Source: JACNKV01 sp964388155
GTDB taxonomy: Bacteria; Fidelibacterota; Marinisomatia; Marinisomatales; JACNKV01
DNA length: 64,000 nt
Direction of reading: 5' to 3'
Assembly (NCBI GenBank): GCA_964388155.1
Contig: CAYLYH010000007.1
Location: 1 to 64,000 of the forward strand
Positions 1 through 8,182 of the stretch are shown one piece after another. Each line of letters opens with the position of its first letter. Position 1 is the stretch's first letter. The position numbers and the translations under genes are program-made. Below the pieces are notes generated by a model, which saw only the letters and a list, made by a program, of their open reading frames with translations, searched no databases and was not told the origin of the DNA.

Positions 1-774
1 GATGTTGGATATGAAAATATAGAAACGATCGATCCAGGTTATGGTTACTGGTTGAGAAGTTATGGCGATGGGAATATTTTACTTTCATCGAATGCAAGAA
101 TATTACACAAAACACATGGCCACTTGAACCCGCAAAAATCAGGCAGGCACTTTAACACATTAACAGTCAACAACACAATCCTATCTTTTGGCGCAGAAAT
201 TTCTGAAGAGAAAAAGCTTAGTTATAGTTTGCCACCAAAACCACCGGCTGGTGCTAAGGACATTCGTTTCTCTGACAATACAAAGATATGTGGAGATAAC
301 GGTGTGATAGATGTAATGAATCCCGATGAAACGTTGGTGATTGAATACAACATAAAGGATGGTGAGAAATGGGAATTGATAGATGAGAACAGTGGAGTGA
401 AAGAACTATGGAGTAATGGTGTTATAGAATTACCGGGGAATACAGAACGCATGGAATTACGAAGATCCACATCTTCCAATTTATCAAGAGTTTATTCCAT
501 GAGCCCTGCTTATCCCAATCCGTTCAACCCGACTACGACAATCCAGTATGTACTACCTGAAAGATCAGATGTACAAATTACTATCTACGACCTGCTTGGT
601 AAGAAAATAACAACTCTGATATCAGAAACACAGGATGCCGGGTACAAATCGGTTGTTTGGGATGCCTCTAATCTTTCAAGTGGGGTGTACTTCTACCATA
701 TTAGGATCCACGATCCCGATGCAATCGGGGTAGGAGATTTCGTGCTGACTCGTAAGATGGTTTTGTTAAAATGA
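1..774 (+). CDS. T9SS C-terminal sorting domain protein (5'-truncated)
   Basis: The frame is open from the first base, so the gene starts upstream and 257 codons are visible. The last 80 or so residues are a type A T9SS sorting domain: the AYPNPFNPTTTIQY motif, then ITIYDLLGKKI, then GVYFYHIR, ending KMVLLK. In characterised FCB bacteria this domain directs export through the outer membrane and is then cleaved or anchored. The part before it has beta-sandwich-like sequence (GYWLRSYGDG, WELIDENSG) without a recognisable catalytic motif. The cargo function cannot be read from this fragment. An apparent TTG start at 52 is only an internal leucine. Confidence 0.85.
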   Translation, partial: DVGYENIETIDPGYGYWLRSYGDGNILLSSNARILHKTHGHLNPQKSGRHFNTLTVNNTILSFGAEISEEKKLSYSLPPKPPAGAKDIRFSDNTKICGDNGVIDVMNPDETLVIEYNIKDGEKWELIDENSGVKELWSNGVIELPGNTERMELRRSTSSNLSRVYSMSPAYPNPFNPTTTIQYVLPERSDVQITIYDLLGKKITTLISETQDAGYKSVVWDASNLSSGVYFYHIRIHDPDAIGVGDFVLTRKMVLLK

Positions 775-1180
775 AGAAGATTTATCCATCGTCCATCTTC
801 ATCTCCCCACGGTCGAATTACGATGGATAAATAACTCGGTGTAGATGGATAGTATTACTCAAATAACTTTACATGCTTCATATTTGATAATATTATCTGC
901 GAACAATTATCATGTTAATAGAGAACAGAGTCAAGAGTTCTGAACATTGTCGTAATTTTATAAGATATAAAAACAAACTACAGATAGATAGAAAAGAATG
1001 TTTTTATTCCTGGGTTAATGTTTCTATATATTTTCGACTTCGCTGAACAGACAATAATTCCCCGATACGTTCAACCTTCACTATCGGGGCAAGCCCGCCT
1101 GCGTATAACTTCGTGCAGGCAGGCTACAAGTTCATTCTTGTACTCCGACTTCCTACTTTTTGCTCACTTCTCACGATTGT
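775..1180. other. Intergenic region between convergent genes
   Basis: About 400 bases with no convincing gene. A 70-codon plus-strand frame at 1113-1325 runs through the repeat and terminator and into the end of rplI, so it is not credible. The stretch is AT-rich and holds two hairpins of the dispersed repeat described separately. Confidence 0.6.
1060..1124. repeat. Two hairpins of a dispersed GC-rich repeat
   Basis: Two adjacent inverted repeats. CCCCGATA at 1060-1067 pairs perfectly with TATCGGGG at 1082-1089. GCCCGCCTGC at 1093-1102 pairs with GCAGGCAGGC at 1115-1124 with one mismatch. Similar modules (TCCCGATA..TATCGGGA and GGCGGACAGGCAG-like strings) recur between genes near 17885, 20725, 23690, 24350, 36478, 50858 and 59970, so this is a genome-wide repeat and not a gene-specific site. 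Confidence 0.6.
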
Positions 1181-1215
1181 AAAAAAAACGCCCCGGTTTA
1201 TTTTCGGGGCGTTTT
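1181..1215 (-). terminator. Rho-independent terminator after rplI
   Basis: On the minus strand an 11-bp stem (1185-1195 with 1205-1215) rich in GC at its core is followed by a run of eight U, immediately downstream of the rplI stop codon. Confidence 0.9.
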
Positions 1216-1239
1216 ATCACGATTTATCTTTAAGTACAA

Positions 1240-1683
1240 TCAGGCGCGAATTATATACATCTTTATTTCGGGTTGAAGTTCAGCTGATATTTTTACAGGA
1301 ATGTTATACACACCTAATGCTTTAATCGGTTCATCCAGTAAAATAGTATGGCGGTCTACATTCAGCCCTTTTTCTTCCAGGGCTTTATGGATATCCTGTG
1401 TTGTAATAGATCCAAAGAGTTTTTCTTCTTCTCCGACCTGAACTTCCAAGGTGAGTTCTGTTTTTACCAGTTTATCAGCTAGTGCTTTCTGTAATTTAAA
1501 TGAACGCTCAACTCTTGCCTGTTTTACTCGTTTTTTCTCTTCAGAAACGGCTAAATTTCGTTTGGAGGCACGCAGAGCCATCCCGCGCGGGATGAGATAA
1601 TTTCTGGCGTATCCCGGCTTAACGGCTACAATATCACCGGCAAGTCCAAGTGCGTCCACATCCTTCAATAAAATGATGTCCAT
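1240..1683 (-). CDS. rplI: 50S ribosomal protein L9
   Basis: 147 residues, the usual L9 length. The N-terminal domain shows the family signature MDIILLKDVDALGLAGDIVAVKPGYARNYLIPRG, followed by a long connecting helix (about residues 40-75) and the C-terminal rRNA-binding domain. L9 binds 23S rRNA at the base of the L1 stalk. It is the last gene of the rpsF-rpsR-rplI group, starts one base after the rpsR stop, and is followed by a strong terminator. Confidence 0.97.
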   Translation of the reverse strand: MDIILLKDVDALGLAGDIVAVKPGYARNYLIPRGMALRASKRNLAVSEEKKRVKQARVERSFKLQKALADKLVKTELTLEVQVGEEEKLFGSITTQDIHKALEEKGLNVDRHTILLDEPIKALGVYNIPVKISAELQPEIKMYIIRA

Positions 1684-1684
1684 C

Positions 1685-1915
1685 TCAGCCCTCCTGACTT
1701 AAATTAGTAAACGGAATCAATGCAATGTTCCTTGCACGTTTAATGGCGTGAACCAGCTTACGATGCATTTTTGCACTGGATCCCGTTATGCGCCGCGGCA
1801 TGATTTTCCCCTGCTCTGTGATAAAACGGCGGAGAAGTTTAACATCTTTATAATCAATCTCTGTGATGCCGTTTTCTTTAAAATAACAATATTTTCTTCT
1901 ACTTACAAATGCCAT
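1685..1915 (-). CDS. rpsR: 30S ribosomal protein S18
   Basis: 76 residues from the ATG at 1915 (MAFVSRRKYCYF), seven bases after the rpsF stop and preceded by a GAGG ribosome-binding site that overlaps the rpsF end. A further 20 upstream codons are open but belong to rpsF coding sequence and are rejected. The signature DYKDVKLLRRFITEQGKI, PRRITG and IKRARNIALIPFT is complete. The N-terminus has a single Cys (CYFKENG), so a zinc-binding CxxC is absent; zinc-free S18 is known in other bacteria. S18 pairs with S6 on the 30S platform. Confidence 0.96.
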   Translation of the reverse strand: MAFVSRRKYCYFKENGITEIDYKDVKLLRRFITEQGKIMPRRITGSSAKMHRKLVHAIKRARNIALIPFTNLSQEG

Positions 1916-1922
1916 AACATCC

Positions 1923-2387
1923 TCACTCTTTTTCTTCTGTTTGTTCAGTGGATACTTCTTCGGGCACTGAATCAATCACGGGTTCTTCAGCAACCGCATC
2001 TTCTTCAGCTTGTTCTGGTTCACTATCAGCTTCTTCTGTGCTTTCTGCTTCAGCGCTCTCATCCACTGTCGGTTCTTCTTCAACATGGATTTCAGGACGT
2101 TCTTCCAGACGAACTGTTTGATGGCGAATCACCGCTTTATTTAAGCGAAGAAACTGCTCAAACTCCGGAAGGAAATCTACGCGTTCAGATTCAAACTGAA
2201 ACAGTACGTACGTGCCGTACTTATGTTTTTGAATCGGATATGCAAGACGTTTCTTGCCCCACGCATGATGATTAACCACGCTCACTTTTTCATTCTCCAT
2301 AAATCCACCAACCGTTTTCAGGACGCCGTCAAACCGCTCCTGTTCGTAGTTAGGATTTACAATATACAATGTTTCATAGTATCTCAT
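1923..2387 (-). CDS. rpsF: 30S ribosomal protein S6 with acidic C-terminal tail
   Basis: 154 residues. The first 95 or so match S6 (MRYYETLYIVNP, YGTYVLFQFES, RLNKAVIRHQTVRL). They are followed by about 55 residues of almost pure Glu/Asp/Ala/Ser (EEEPTVDESAE through EQTEEKE), much longer than the short tail of typical S6. The gene heads the S6-S18-L9 unit; no ssb lies between S6 and S18. It follows hppA with only 17 bases between them, so it is probably cotranscribed with it. Confidence 0.96.
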   Translation of the reverse strand: MRYYETLYIVNPNYEQERFDGVLKTVGGFMENEKVSVVNHHAWGKKRLAYPIQKHKYGTYVLFQFESERVDFLPEFEQFLRLNKAVIRHQTVRLEERPEIHVEEEPTVDESAEAESTEEADSEPEQAEEDAVAEEPVIDSVPEEVSTEQTEEKE

Positions 2388-2404
2388 TTTTTTCTCCTGT
2401 TAAA

Positions 2405-4537
2405 TTATTTAATCAATGGTGCAATCACCAAGGATACAACTGATATTAATTTTATTAAAATATTCAGCGATGGTCCTGACGTATCTTTGAACGGGTCACC
2501 GACGGTATCTCCGACCACAGCGGCTTTGTGAGGTTCTGAACCCTTCCCGTAAGTTTCGCCATCAACTTCGATTCCTTTTTCAATCATTTTCTTAGCATTA
2601 TCCCATGCTCCACCGGCATTGGATTGAAAAATCGCCATCAGTACACCGGTCACCGTCACACCGGCAAGCATGCCACCTAAAACTTCCGGACCAAAAACAA
2701 ACCCGACCACGACCGGCGATAAGACTGCAAGAATCCCCGGCAACACCATTTCTTTAATCGCAGATTTGGTTGATATTTCAACGCACTTTCCATGTTCAGC
2801 TTTAGTTAAACCCAGTTCATAAGCTGTTTTATCGTCATCAGACCATGTAGATTCGTCGCCTTTATTCAAAACGGCTAGCGCGGCTTTCAGTTCGGGAATG
2901 TCTTTAAACTGCCGTCTGACTTCTTCGATCATTGCCATCGCGGCACGACCCACGGCACTCATCGCCATTGATGAGAACAAAAATGGCAGCATTCCGCCGA
3001 CAAAAAGTCCCGCCATTACGCTGGAGTTTGAAATGTCGATCACCTTGATTCCGGTCTGAACCATATAGGCTGCAAAAAGGGCAAGTGCGGTTAGGGCAGC
3101 AGACCCGATTGCAAATCCTTTTCCGATAGCGGCGGTCGTATTTCCGACGGCATCAAGTTTGTCGGTTCGTTCCCTGACCTCCGCCGGTAATTCCGCCATT
3201 TCGGCGATTCCGCCAGCATTATCGGAGATGGGACCATACGCATCCACGGCAAGCTGGATTCCGGTGTTTGCCAGCATTCCAAGGGCTGCCATTGCAATTC
3301 CGTAAAGTCCGGCAAAATGAAACGCACCCATAATTCCTGCGGCAATAATCAAAATCGGAATGGCTGTGGACTGCATCCCAACAGCTAACCCGGCGATCAA
3401 ATTTGTACCGGGACCTGTAAGTGATTGTCTGGCAATCAAGCGAGTGGGAGCGGTATCCGTCCCTGTATAATGTTCGGTAATCATCCCTATTCCAAGTCCG
3501 GCGGCTAATCCAATGGTGGTCGCCCAAAAGACGCCAAGACTGGTGTAGGTGTCACCGTTCAATTTAAATGTTTCGGGTAAGAGCATAGTGATCATTAAGT
3601 ACATCACAGCGACCATAACGAATGATGAACCAAACTCTCCGCGGTTCAATCCTTTTTGCGGATTTCCACCTTCTTTCACGGATACCATAAACGTCCCAAG
3701 AATGGAAACGAGTATCCCTGCGGCGGCAATAAACAAAGGAAGTGTTACAAAGGACAAATCAAAGTTTCCACTTACAAGAATACTGGCGCCCAACACCATT
3801 GACCCGACAATTGAGCCTACGTAAGATTCAAATAAATCGGCACCCATACCGGCTACATCGCCGACATTATCGCCGACGTTATCAGCAATCGTTGCGGGGT
3901 TCAGCGGATGATCTTCCGGAATACCGGCTTCTACTTTTCCGACGAGGTCAGCACCAACATCAGCAGCTTTCGTGTAAATTCCGCCACCCACACGTGCAAA
4001 CAATGCGATCGATGATGCACCAAGAGAAAACCCGGAGATTACTGTAATAATTTTTGCATAGTCATCGTTAAAAATCGATTCGTAAGCGATAAACAATCCG
4101 CCTAAACCAAGTACGCCAAGTCCGACTACGCTCAAGCCCATAACGGAGCCGCCGACGAAGGCAACGTTTAGTGCGGATGCGAGGCTTGTCCGTGCGGCGT
4201 GTGTCGTGCGGTTATTGGCTTTGGTCGCCACCCGCATCCCAAGAAATCCGGCTAAAGCAGAGGTCAAAGCACCGGTAACAAAGGATAAAGCAATCAGACT
4301 GCTTGAGCCTTTTATTCCGGCATTAGCAAATCCAAGCAACACAGCTACAATGATAATAAAAAATATTAAAACGCGGTATTCGGCTCTTAAAAATGCCATG
4401 GCACCTTCGGCAATATTCTTACCGATCAGCTTCATTTTTTCAGTGCCTTCATCTTGTTTGATAATCCAACCTGTTTTCCAAAAAGCAAATAATATTGCCG
4501 TCAATCCAGAGGCAATAACTAGAAATAAATTATTCAT
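2405..4537 (-). CDS. hppA: Membrane-bound ion-translocating pyrophosphatase
   Basis: 710 residues and about 16 hydrophobic segments, the usual size of the family. It hydrolyses pyrophosphate and pumps H+ and/or Na+ across the cytoplasmic membrane. The catalytic loop EAGIPEDHPLNP followed by DNVGDNVGD lies at residues 203-227, and a second acidic cluster VDAYGPISDNAGG at 431-443. At residue 469 the GNTTAA motif has Ala where potassium-independent enzymes carry Lys, so this should be a potassium-stimulated type. Whether it pumps Na+ or H+ is not decided here. It overlaps the end of pth by 8 bases and lies between pth and rpsF, genes that are often adjacent elsewhere. Confidence 0.96.
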   Translation of the reverse strand: MNNLFLVIASGLTAILFAFWKTGWIIKQDEGTEKMKLIGKNIAEGAMAFLRAEYRVLIFFIIIVAVLLGFANAGIKGSSSLIALSFVTGALTSALAGFLGMRVATKANNRTTHAARTSLASALNVAFVGGSVMGLSVVGLGVLGLGGLFIAYESIFNDDYAKIITVISGFSLGASSIALFARVGGGIYTKAADVGADLVGKVEAGIPEDHPLNPATIADNVGDNVGDVAGMGADLFESYVGSIVGSMVLGASILVSGNFDLSFVTLPLFIAAAGILVSILGTFMVSVKEGGNPQKGLNRGEFGSSFVMVAVMYLMITMLLPETFKLNGDTYTSLGVFWATTIGLAAGLGIGMITEHYTGTDTAPTRLIARQSLTGPGTNLIAGLAVGMQSTAIPILIIAAGIMGAFHFAGLYGIAMAALGMLANTGIQLAVDAYGPISDNAGGIAEMAELPAEVRERTDKLDAVGNTTAAIGKGFAIGSAALTALALFAAYMVQTGIKVIDISNSSVMAGLFVGGMLPFLFSSMAMSAVGRAAMAMIEEVRRQFKDIPELKAALAVLNKGDESTWSDDDKTAYELGLTKAEHGKCVEISTKSAIKEMVLPGILAVLSPVVVGFVFGPEVLGGMLAGVTVTGVLMAIFQSNAGGAWDNAKKMIEKGIEVDGETYGKGSEPHKAAVVGDTVGDPFKDTSGPSLNILIKLISVVSLVIAPLIK

Positions 4538-5108
4538 TTCCTTCTCCTGGTTTCATTTGGTTATACTTGTTCATAGCTCTGTTTAATCCTTGGTGCACAA
4601 TCATTTCTGCGGCTTCGGCAGTTTCAACAACCATTTCCGCCGCCAATGCTCTATCCTGTTTCCGAAACGGTTTCAGCACGTATCGTTCAGCCGGGCGCAT
4701 ATTTTCATCCGTCCCGATTCCATAGCGTAACCGCGGAAATCTGTTTTCGCCCAACCGATAGATGACAGACTCCATTCCACGGTGACAGCCGTCTCCGCCA
4801 CGCGGACGAATTCGGATCGTTCCCAACGGTAAATCCACATCATCCACAATAATGTGAATATCACCCAAACCAAACCCCCATCGATTCCGTACATCTTTAA
4901 TGGCATTGCCGCTGACATTCATTCCGGTTGTCGGTTTCACAAGCAAGACCTGTTTATTGCGGGTTTGAGCAAAGACATAATCTCCTTTTCCGGGTGAAAA
5001 TGAAAGTTTCCACCGCCGGGCAAGCTCATCCACCACCCAAAACCCTGCATTATGTTTTGTGTCCGCATATTTTCCGCCGGGATTTCCAAGACCGATAAAG
5101 ACGATCAT
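4530..5108 (-). CDS. pth: Peptidyl-tRNA hydrolase
   Basis: 192 residues. Recycles peptidyl-tRNA released from stalled ribosomes by cleaving the ester bond. The N-terminal signature IVFIGLGNPGGKYADTKHNAGF carries the conserved Asn and the catalytic His; the GMNVSGNAI and VDDVDLPLGTIRIRPRGGDGCHRGM segments contain the catalytic Asp and substrate-binding region. It starts inside the rplY stop (ATGA overlap at 5105-5108), which indicates translational coupling. Confidence 0.96.
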   Translation of the reverse strand: MIVFIGLGNPGGKYADTKHNAGFWVVDELARRWKLSFSPGKGDYVFAQTRNKQVLLVKPTTGMNVSGNAIKDVRNRWGFGLGDIHIIVDDVDLPLGTIRIRPRGGDGCHRGMESVIYRLGENRFPRLRYGIGTDENMRPAERYVLKPFRKQDRALAAEMVVETAEAAEMIVHQGLNRAMNKYNQMKPGEGNE

Positions 5109-5752
5109 GATTCGTCAGAGGATTCCTCCTCTGTGTCACCTTCTTCTTCACCTTCAATTTCTTCACCTTCAAGTAATTCTTCTTCAACCGGTTCTTCCTC
5201 GACCTTAGGCAGCTGAATACTGACAACGGTTAAGTCAGAAGGTATCATGATTTCGACATTTTCAGCAACGGTGATATCTTCGACTGTGTAGGCATTATTT
5301 AGTTCAAGTTCTGTGATATCTAACTCAATTTGTTCCGGGACATCCATCGGAAGGCAACTCACATCTATCATGTTCAGAGATTGCATGACAATTCCTCCTC
5401 CATGTGCTCCTTTTGATTCGCCAACCAACACAAGCGGGACGGTGATGGTTATTTTCTGGTCACGTCGTACGCGCAACAAATCTAAGTGAATGATATCATC
5501 CGTAACCGGATGATATTGTACATCTTTTACCATTGCATATTGTGTTTGTCCGCCAATTTCCACTTCAAAGATATGATGCCCGGTATGCAGTGTTCTCCAC
5601 AGCGTCTTTTTATCAATGAAGAGATTGATATTTTCTTGATCTTTGTAATAAAATACAGCAGGAACTTTTTTCTCCCGACGAAGCGCTTTTGCAGCCTTTG
5701 TTCCTGTATTCTCCCGTTCAAAAACTTCTAGTTTTTCATACTGTTGTGCCAT
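5105..5752 (-). CDS. rplY: 50S ribosomal protein L25 (Ctc/TL5 type)
   Basis: 215 residues: an N-terminal 5S rRNA-binding L25 domain (residues 1-90, with RENTGTKAAKALRREKKVPAVFY), a C-terminal beta domain typical of the long Ctc/TL5 form, and an acidic tail of about 35 residues rich in Glu. The gene sits in the widespread prs-ctc-pth order, 16 bases after prs. The acidic tail resembles the one on S6 in the same block. Confidence 0.95.
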   Translation of the reverse strand: MAQQYEKLEVFERENTGTKAAKALRREKKVPAVFYYKDQENINLFIDKKTLWRTLHTGHHIFEVEIGGQTQYAMVKDVQYHPVTDDIIHLDLLRVRRDQKITITVPLVLVGESKGAHGGGIVMQSLNMIDVSCLPMDVPEQIELDITELELNNAYTVEDITVAENVEIMIPSDLTVVSIQLPKVEEEPVEEELLEGEEIEGEEEGDTEEESSDES

Positions 5753-5768
5753 GATTAAATACTCCTTA

Positions 5769-6722
5769 TTAAAATTCGAATAGGGCGCTTACTGAGTCGC
5801 CATTATGGATTCTTTTAATTGCTTCGCCGAACACGTTGGCCACCGAGACAATCTCCATATTGGGTAATTGTCTTTCTTTTGAAAGATGTATTGTGTCCGT
5901 AAAAATGAAATTACCTATGGGGGCTTGTTTTAGTTTTGCAACAGCACCTCCGGATAACACCGCATGAGTGGCCGCAACCGAAACACTTTTTGCTCCCTCA
6001 CTCACAGCTTTTTCTGCTGCATTTACGATGGTTCCTGCTGTGTCAATCATGTCATCAACGATTAACACATTTTTTCCATTTAAATCCCCAATTAAGTGGG
6101 CAACTTTTGCTTTGTTGGGAGCGTAACGCCGTTTGTCAATTAGTGCAAAGTGCAGCCCCAATAGTTTTGCGTATGCCTGACTCATCCGTGCTGACCCCAT
6201 ATCAGGAGAAAGCACAGCTGTGTTCTCCGAAATAAGCCCCAAACTCTTAATTTTATCCAACAGTACCATCCTGCTGTACAAATGGTCAAACGGGATACTT
6301 GCAAATCCTTGGGTTTGAGTGGAATGCAAGTCCATGCTGATAATACGATCTGCACCCGTCGCCGTGAATAAATCCACCATCACTCGGGCAGAAATTGGGA
6401 CCCTCGGTGTATCTTTTCTATCCTGACGACCGTAACCAAAATACGGAACAACTACCGTTACGCGATTAGCAGAAGCGCGAACAGCAGCATCAATCATCAG
6501 TATAAGCTCAAGAATGTTCTCTGCGGGGCTATTGGTGGATTGAAGAATAAACACATCTTTCTCACGGATATTTTCTCCGTATTTGACCCATAGCTCACCA
6601 TCAGAAAAATTCTTAATATCAATCAACCCCAGGGGTTGGTTGATATATGTTGCTATTTTCTGTGCAAGGACAGGATTGCTCCGCCCCGCAAAAAGTGCTA
6701 ATCTGTTAGGTTCTTTGTGCAT
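5769..6722 (-). CDS. prs: Ribose-phosphate pyrophosphokinase
   Basis: Makes PRPP from ribose 5-phosphate and ATP for nucleotide, histidine and tryptophan synthesis. Family features: LALFAGRSNPVLAQKIA at the N-terminus, the flexible-loop sequence YFGYGRQDRKDTPR, and the PRPP-binding loop VLIVDDMIDTAGTIVNAA. I take the ATG at 6722 (317 residues, the family norm). A TTG eight codons upstream is possible, but neither start has a clear ribosome-binding site. The gene begins about 40 bases after tRNA-Gln. Confidence 0.95.
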   Translation of the reverse strand: MHKEPNRLALFAGRSNPVLAQKIATYINQPLGLIDIKNFSDGELWVKYGENIREKDVFILQSTNSPAENILELILMIDAAVRASANRVTVVVPYFGYGRQDRKDTPRVPISARVMVDLFTATGADRIISMDLHSTQTQGFASIPFDHLYSRMVLLDKIKSLGLISENTAVLSPDMGSARMSQAYAKLLGLHFALIDKRRYAPNKAKVAHLIGDLNGKNVLIVDDMIDTAGTIVNAAEKAVSEGAKSVSVAATHAVLSGGAVAKLKQAPIGNFIFTDTIHLSKERQLPNMEIVSVANVFGEAIKRIHNGDSVSALFEF

Positions 6723-6764
6723 GTATTTATTTTGAGTTATTATCAATTAGCCCAAATTTGTCTG

Positions 6765-6835
6765 CTGGGGAGCAGGGATTCGAACCCCAACTACCGAGAC
6801 CAAAACCCGGTGTCCTACCCTTAGACGACTCCCCA
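6765..6835 (-). tRNA. tRNA-Gln (anticodon UUG)
   Basis: A 71-nt cloverleaf on the minus strand. Acceptor stem UGGGGAG/CUCCCCA; anticodon stem CCGGG/CUCGG with loop UUUUGGU, giving anticodon UUG; T arm GUUCGAAUC. Discriminator base G, as usual for tRNA-Gln. The 3' CCA is not encoded (GCAGA follows). Confidence 0.96.
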
Positions 6836-6863
6836 AGTAGTACCATAGTATAGACCAACAAGA

Positions 6864-7709
6864 TTATTGATTTGTGGGGTGGGCGATAAATGTACGATGT
6901 GAGGGGAAAACTGACTCCGCCCGTCTGGCGACGGTTTCTTCGTCAAATATTCCATACACAGCCGAGCCACTCCCCGACAAACCGGCAAACGATGCTCCTG
7001 CATTTAACAACTGCAGTTTTATTTTGCCAATCTCTGGATATGCTGGAATCACTATCCGTTCAAAATCATTCTTAAAAATCTTTAAAGAAAGGTTTCTCTC
7101 TCTTAAACAGAGGGCGAAGTTAATGTGTTCTGTTTTGTTCTCCAAATGCTTTTTTACTTCTTTGTATGCCCAGCCGGTGGAAATATGGATGGATGGAACA
7201 ACCACTAAATATGTCCCGTGAATCACGCGGGGTGATTGTGCCAATTCCTCACCCACGCCATCTCCAATTTGCGTTCCACCTTTGAGAAAGAACGGGACAT
7301 CCGCTCCTAATGCTACGCCGATCGCTTTTAATTTCTTGTCGTCCAATGAGAGATTATACAACGTGTTCAACCCCTTTAACACTGCTGCTGCGTTGGATGA
7401 ACCACCGCCAAGTCCTGCACCTGCAGGGATGATCTTCTCCAAATGGATTGACACTCCCTGAATCTGTGGGTATGTTTTCTGAAGTACTAAGAATGCCTTA
7501 ACGCAAAGATTGGACTCATCTGCAGGCACCCAATCAACATTGGAAGTGAAGTTCCAGCCATGAGCCTGTTTTTTGAGGGTGAGCGTATCGTGGAGCGAGA
7601 TTTCTTGGAAAACGGTATGAATAGTATGATAACCATCCGGGCGTTTGTTCCGCACCTGAAGGCCAACATTTACCTTTGCGTGAGAAATTAAGTTAACTGG
7701 CTTATTCAA
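6864..7709 (-). CDS. ispE: 4-diphosphocytidyl-2-C-methyl-D-erythritol kinase
   Basis: GHMP-family kinase of the MEP isoprenoid pathway; phosphorylates CDP-ME. Seen: SHAKVNVGLQV (substrate-binding Lys), the ATP-binding loop IPAGAGLGGGSSNAA, the conserved DVPFF (ALGADVPFFLKGG), and the C-terminal GLSGSGSAVYGIF. I place the start at TTG 7709, which overlaps the ispF stop as TTGA; 281 residues fits the family. A longer TTG start at 7745 would overlap ispF by 40 bases. No strong Shine-Dalgarno is seen for either. Confidence 0.93.
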   Translation of the reverse strand: MNKPVNLISHAKVNVGLQVRNKRPDGYHTIHTVFQEISLHDTLTLKKQAHGWNFTSNVDWVPADESNLCVKAFLVLQKTYPQIQGVSIHLEKIIPAGAGLGGGSSNAAAVLKGLNTLYNLSLDDKKLKAIGVALGADVPFFLKGGTQIGDGVGEELAQSPRVIHGTYLVVVPSIHISTGWAYKEVKKHLENKTEHINFALCLRERNLSLKIFKNDFERIVIPAYPEIGKIKLQLLNAGASFAGLSGSGSAVYGIFDEETVARRAESVFPSHRTFIAHPTNQ

Positions 7710-8182
7710 GGAGAAGAAAGCGTAGCAATTGCCTGCGTTGCCCAACCTTTGCCTTCACCAATATATCCAAGATAATCGGTTGTGGTCGCCTTAACTGACA
7801 CGGCAGATTCATCAATCTGCAGTGTATAGGCGATTTGATAGTGCATTGCAGGGATGTGCTCGCTTAATTTTGGTGATTGAAGAATGACCACGCAATCTAT
7901 ATGCTGGATTTCGAACCCCGTTTCTCGTATTCGCGTAGCTGTTTCGGATAAAAAGTATTTACTGTCTGTGTCTTTCCATTTTTCATCATCGCTGGGGAAA
8001 TAGGTTCCGATGTCCCCTAAACTTGCCGCACCTAACAGAGCATCCACAATGGAGTGAATCAGAGCGTCGCCGTCAGAATGCCCCACTGAACCAATCTTAC
8101 CCGGGATAGAGACACCCCCAACAATAAGCGAATGTCCTTCAGCCAACTGGTGCGCATCATATCCGATGCCGACTTTAATCAA
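7706..8182 (-). CDS. ispF: 2-C-methyl-D-erythritol 2,4-cyclodiphosphate synthase
   Basis: 158 residues, full length. MEP-pathway enzyme that cyclises CDP-ME 2-phosphate with loss of CMP. The metal-binding motif GYDAHQL is at the N-terminus, HSDGDALIHSIVDALLGAA follows, and the conserved KATTTDYLGYIGEGKG is near the C-terminus. The start is a TTG, supported by a perfect AGGAGG six to seven bases upstream, and it overlaps the ispD stop (TTGA). Confidence 0.96.
   Translation of the reverse strand: MIKVGIGYDAHQLAEGHSLIVGGVSIPGKIGSVGHSDGDALIHSIVDALLGAASLGDIGTYFPSDDEKWKDTDSKYFLSETATRIRETGFEIQHIDCVVILQSPKLSEHIPAMHYQIAYTLQIDESAVSVKATTTDYLGYIGEGKGWATQAIATLSSP

Noticed and set aside
1113..1325. 70-codon plus-strand frame
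   Set aside because: It crosses the terminator and runs antisense into rplI.
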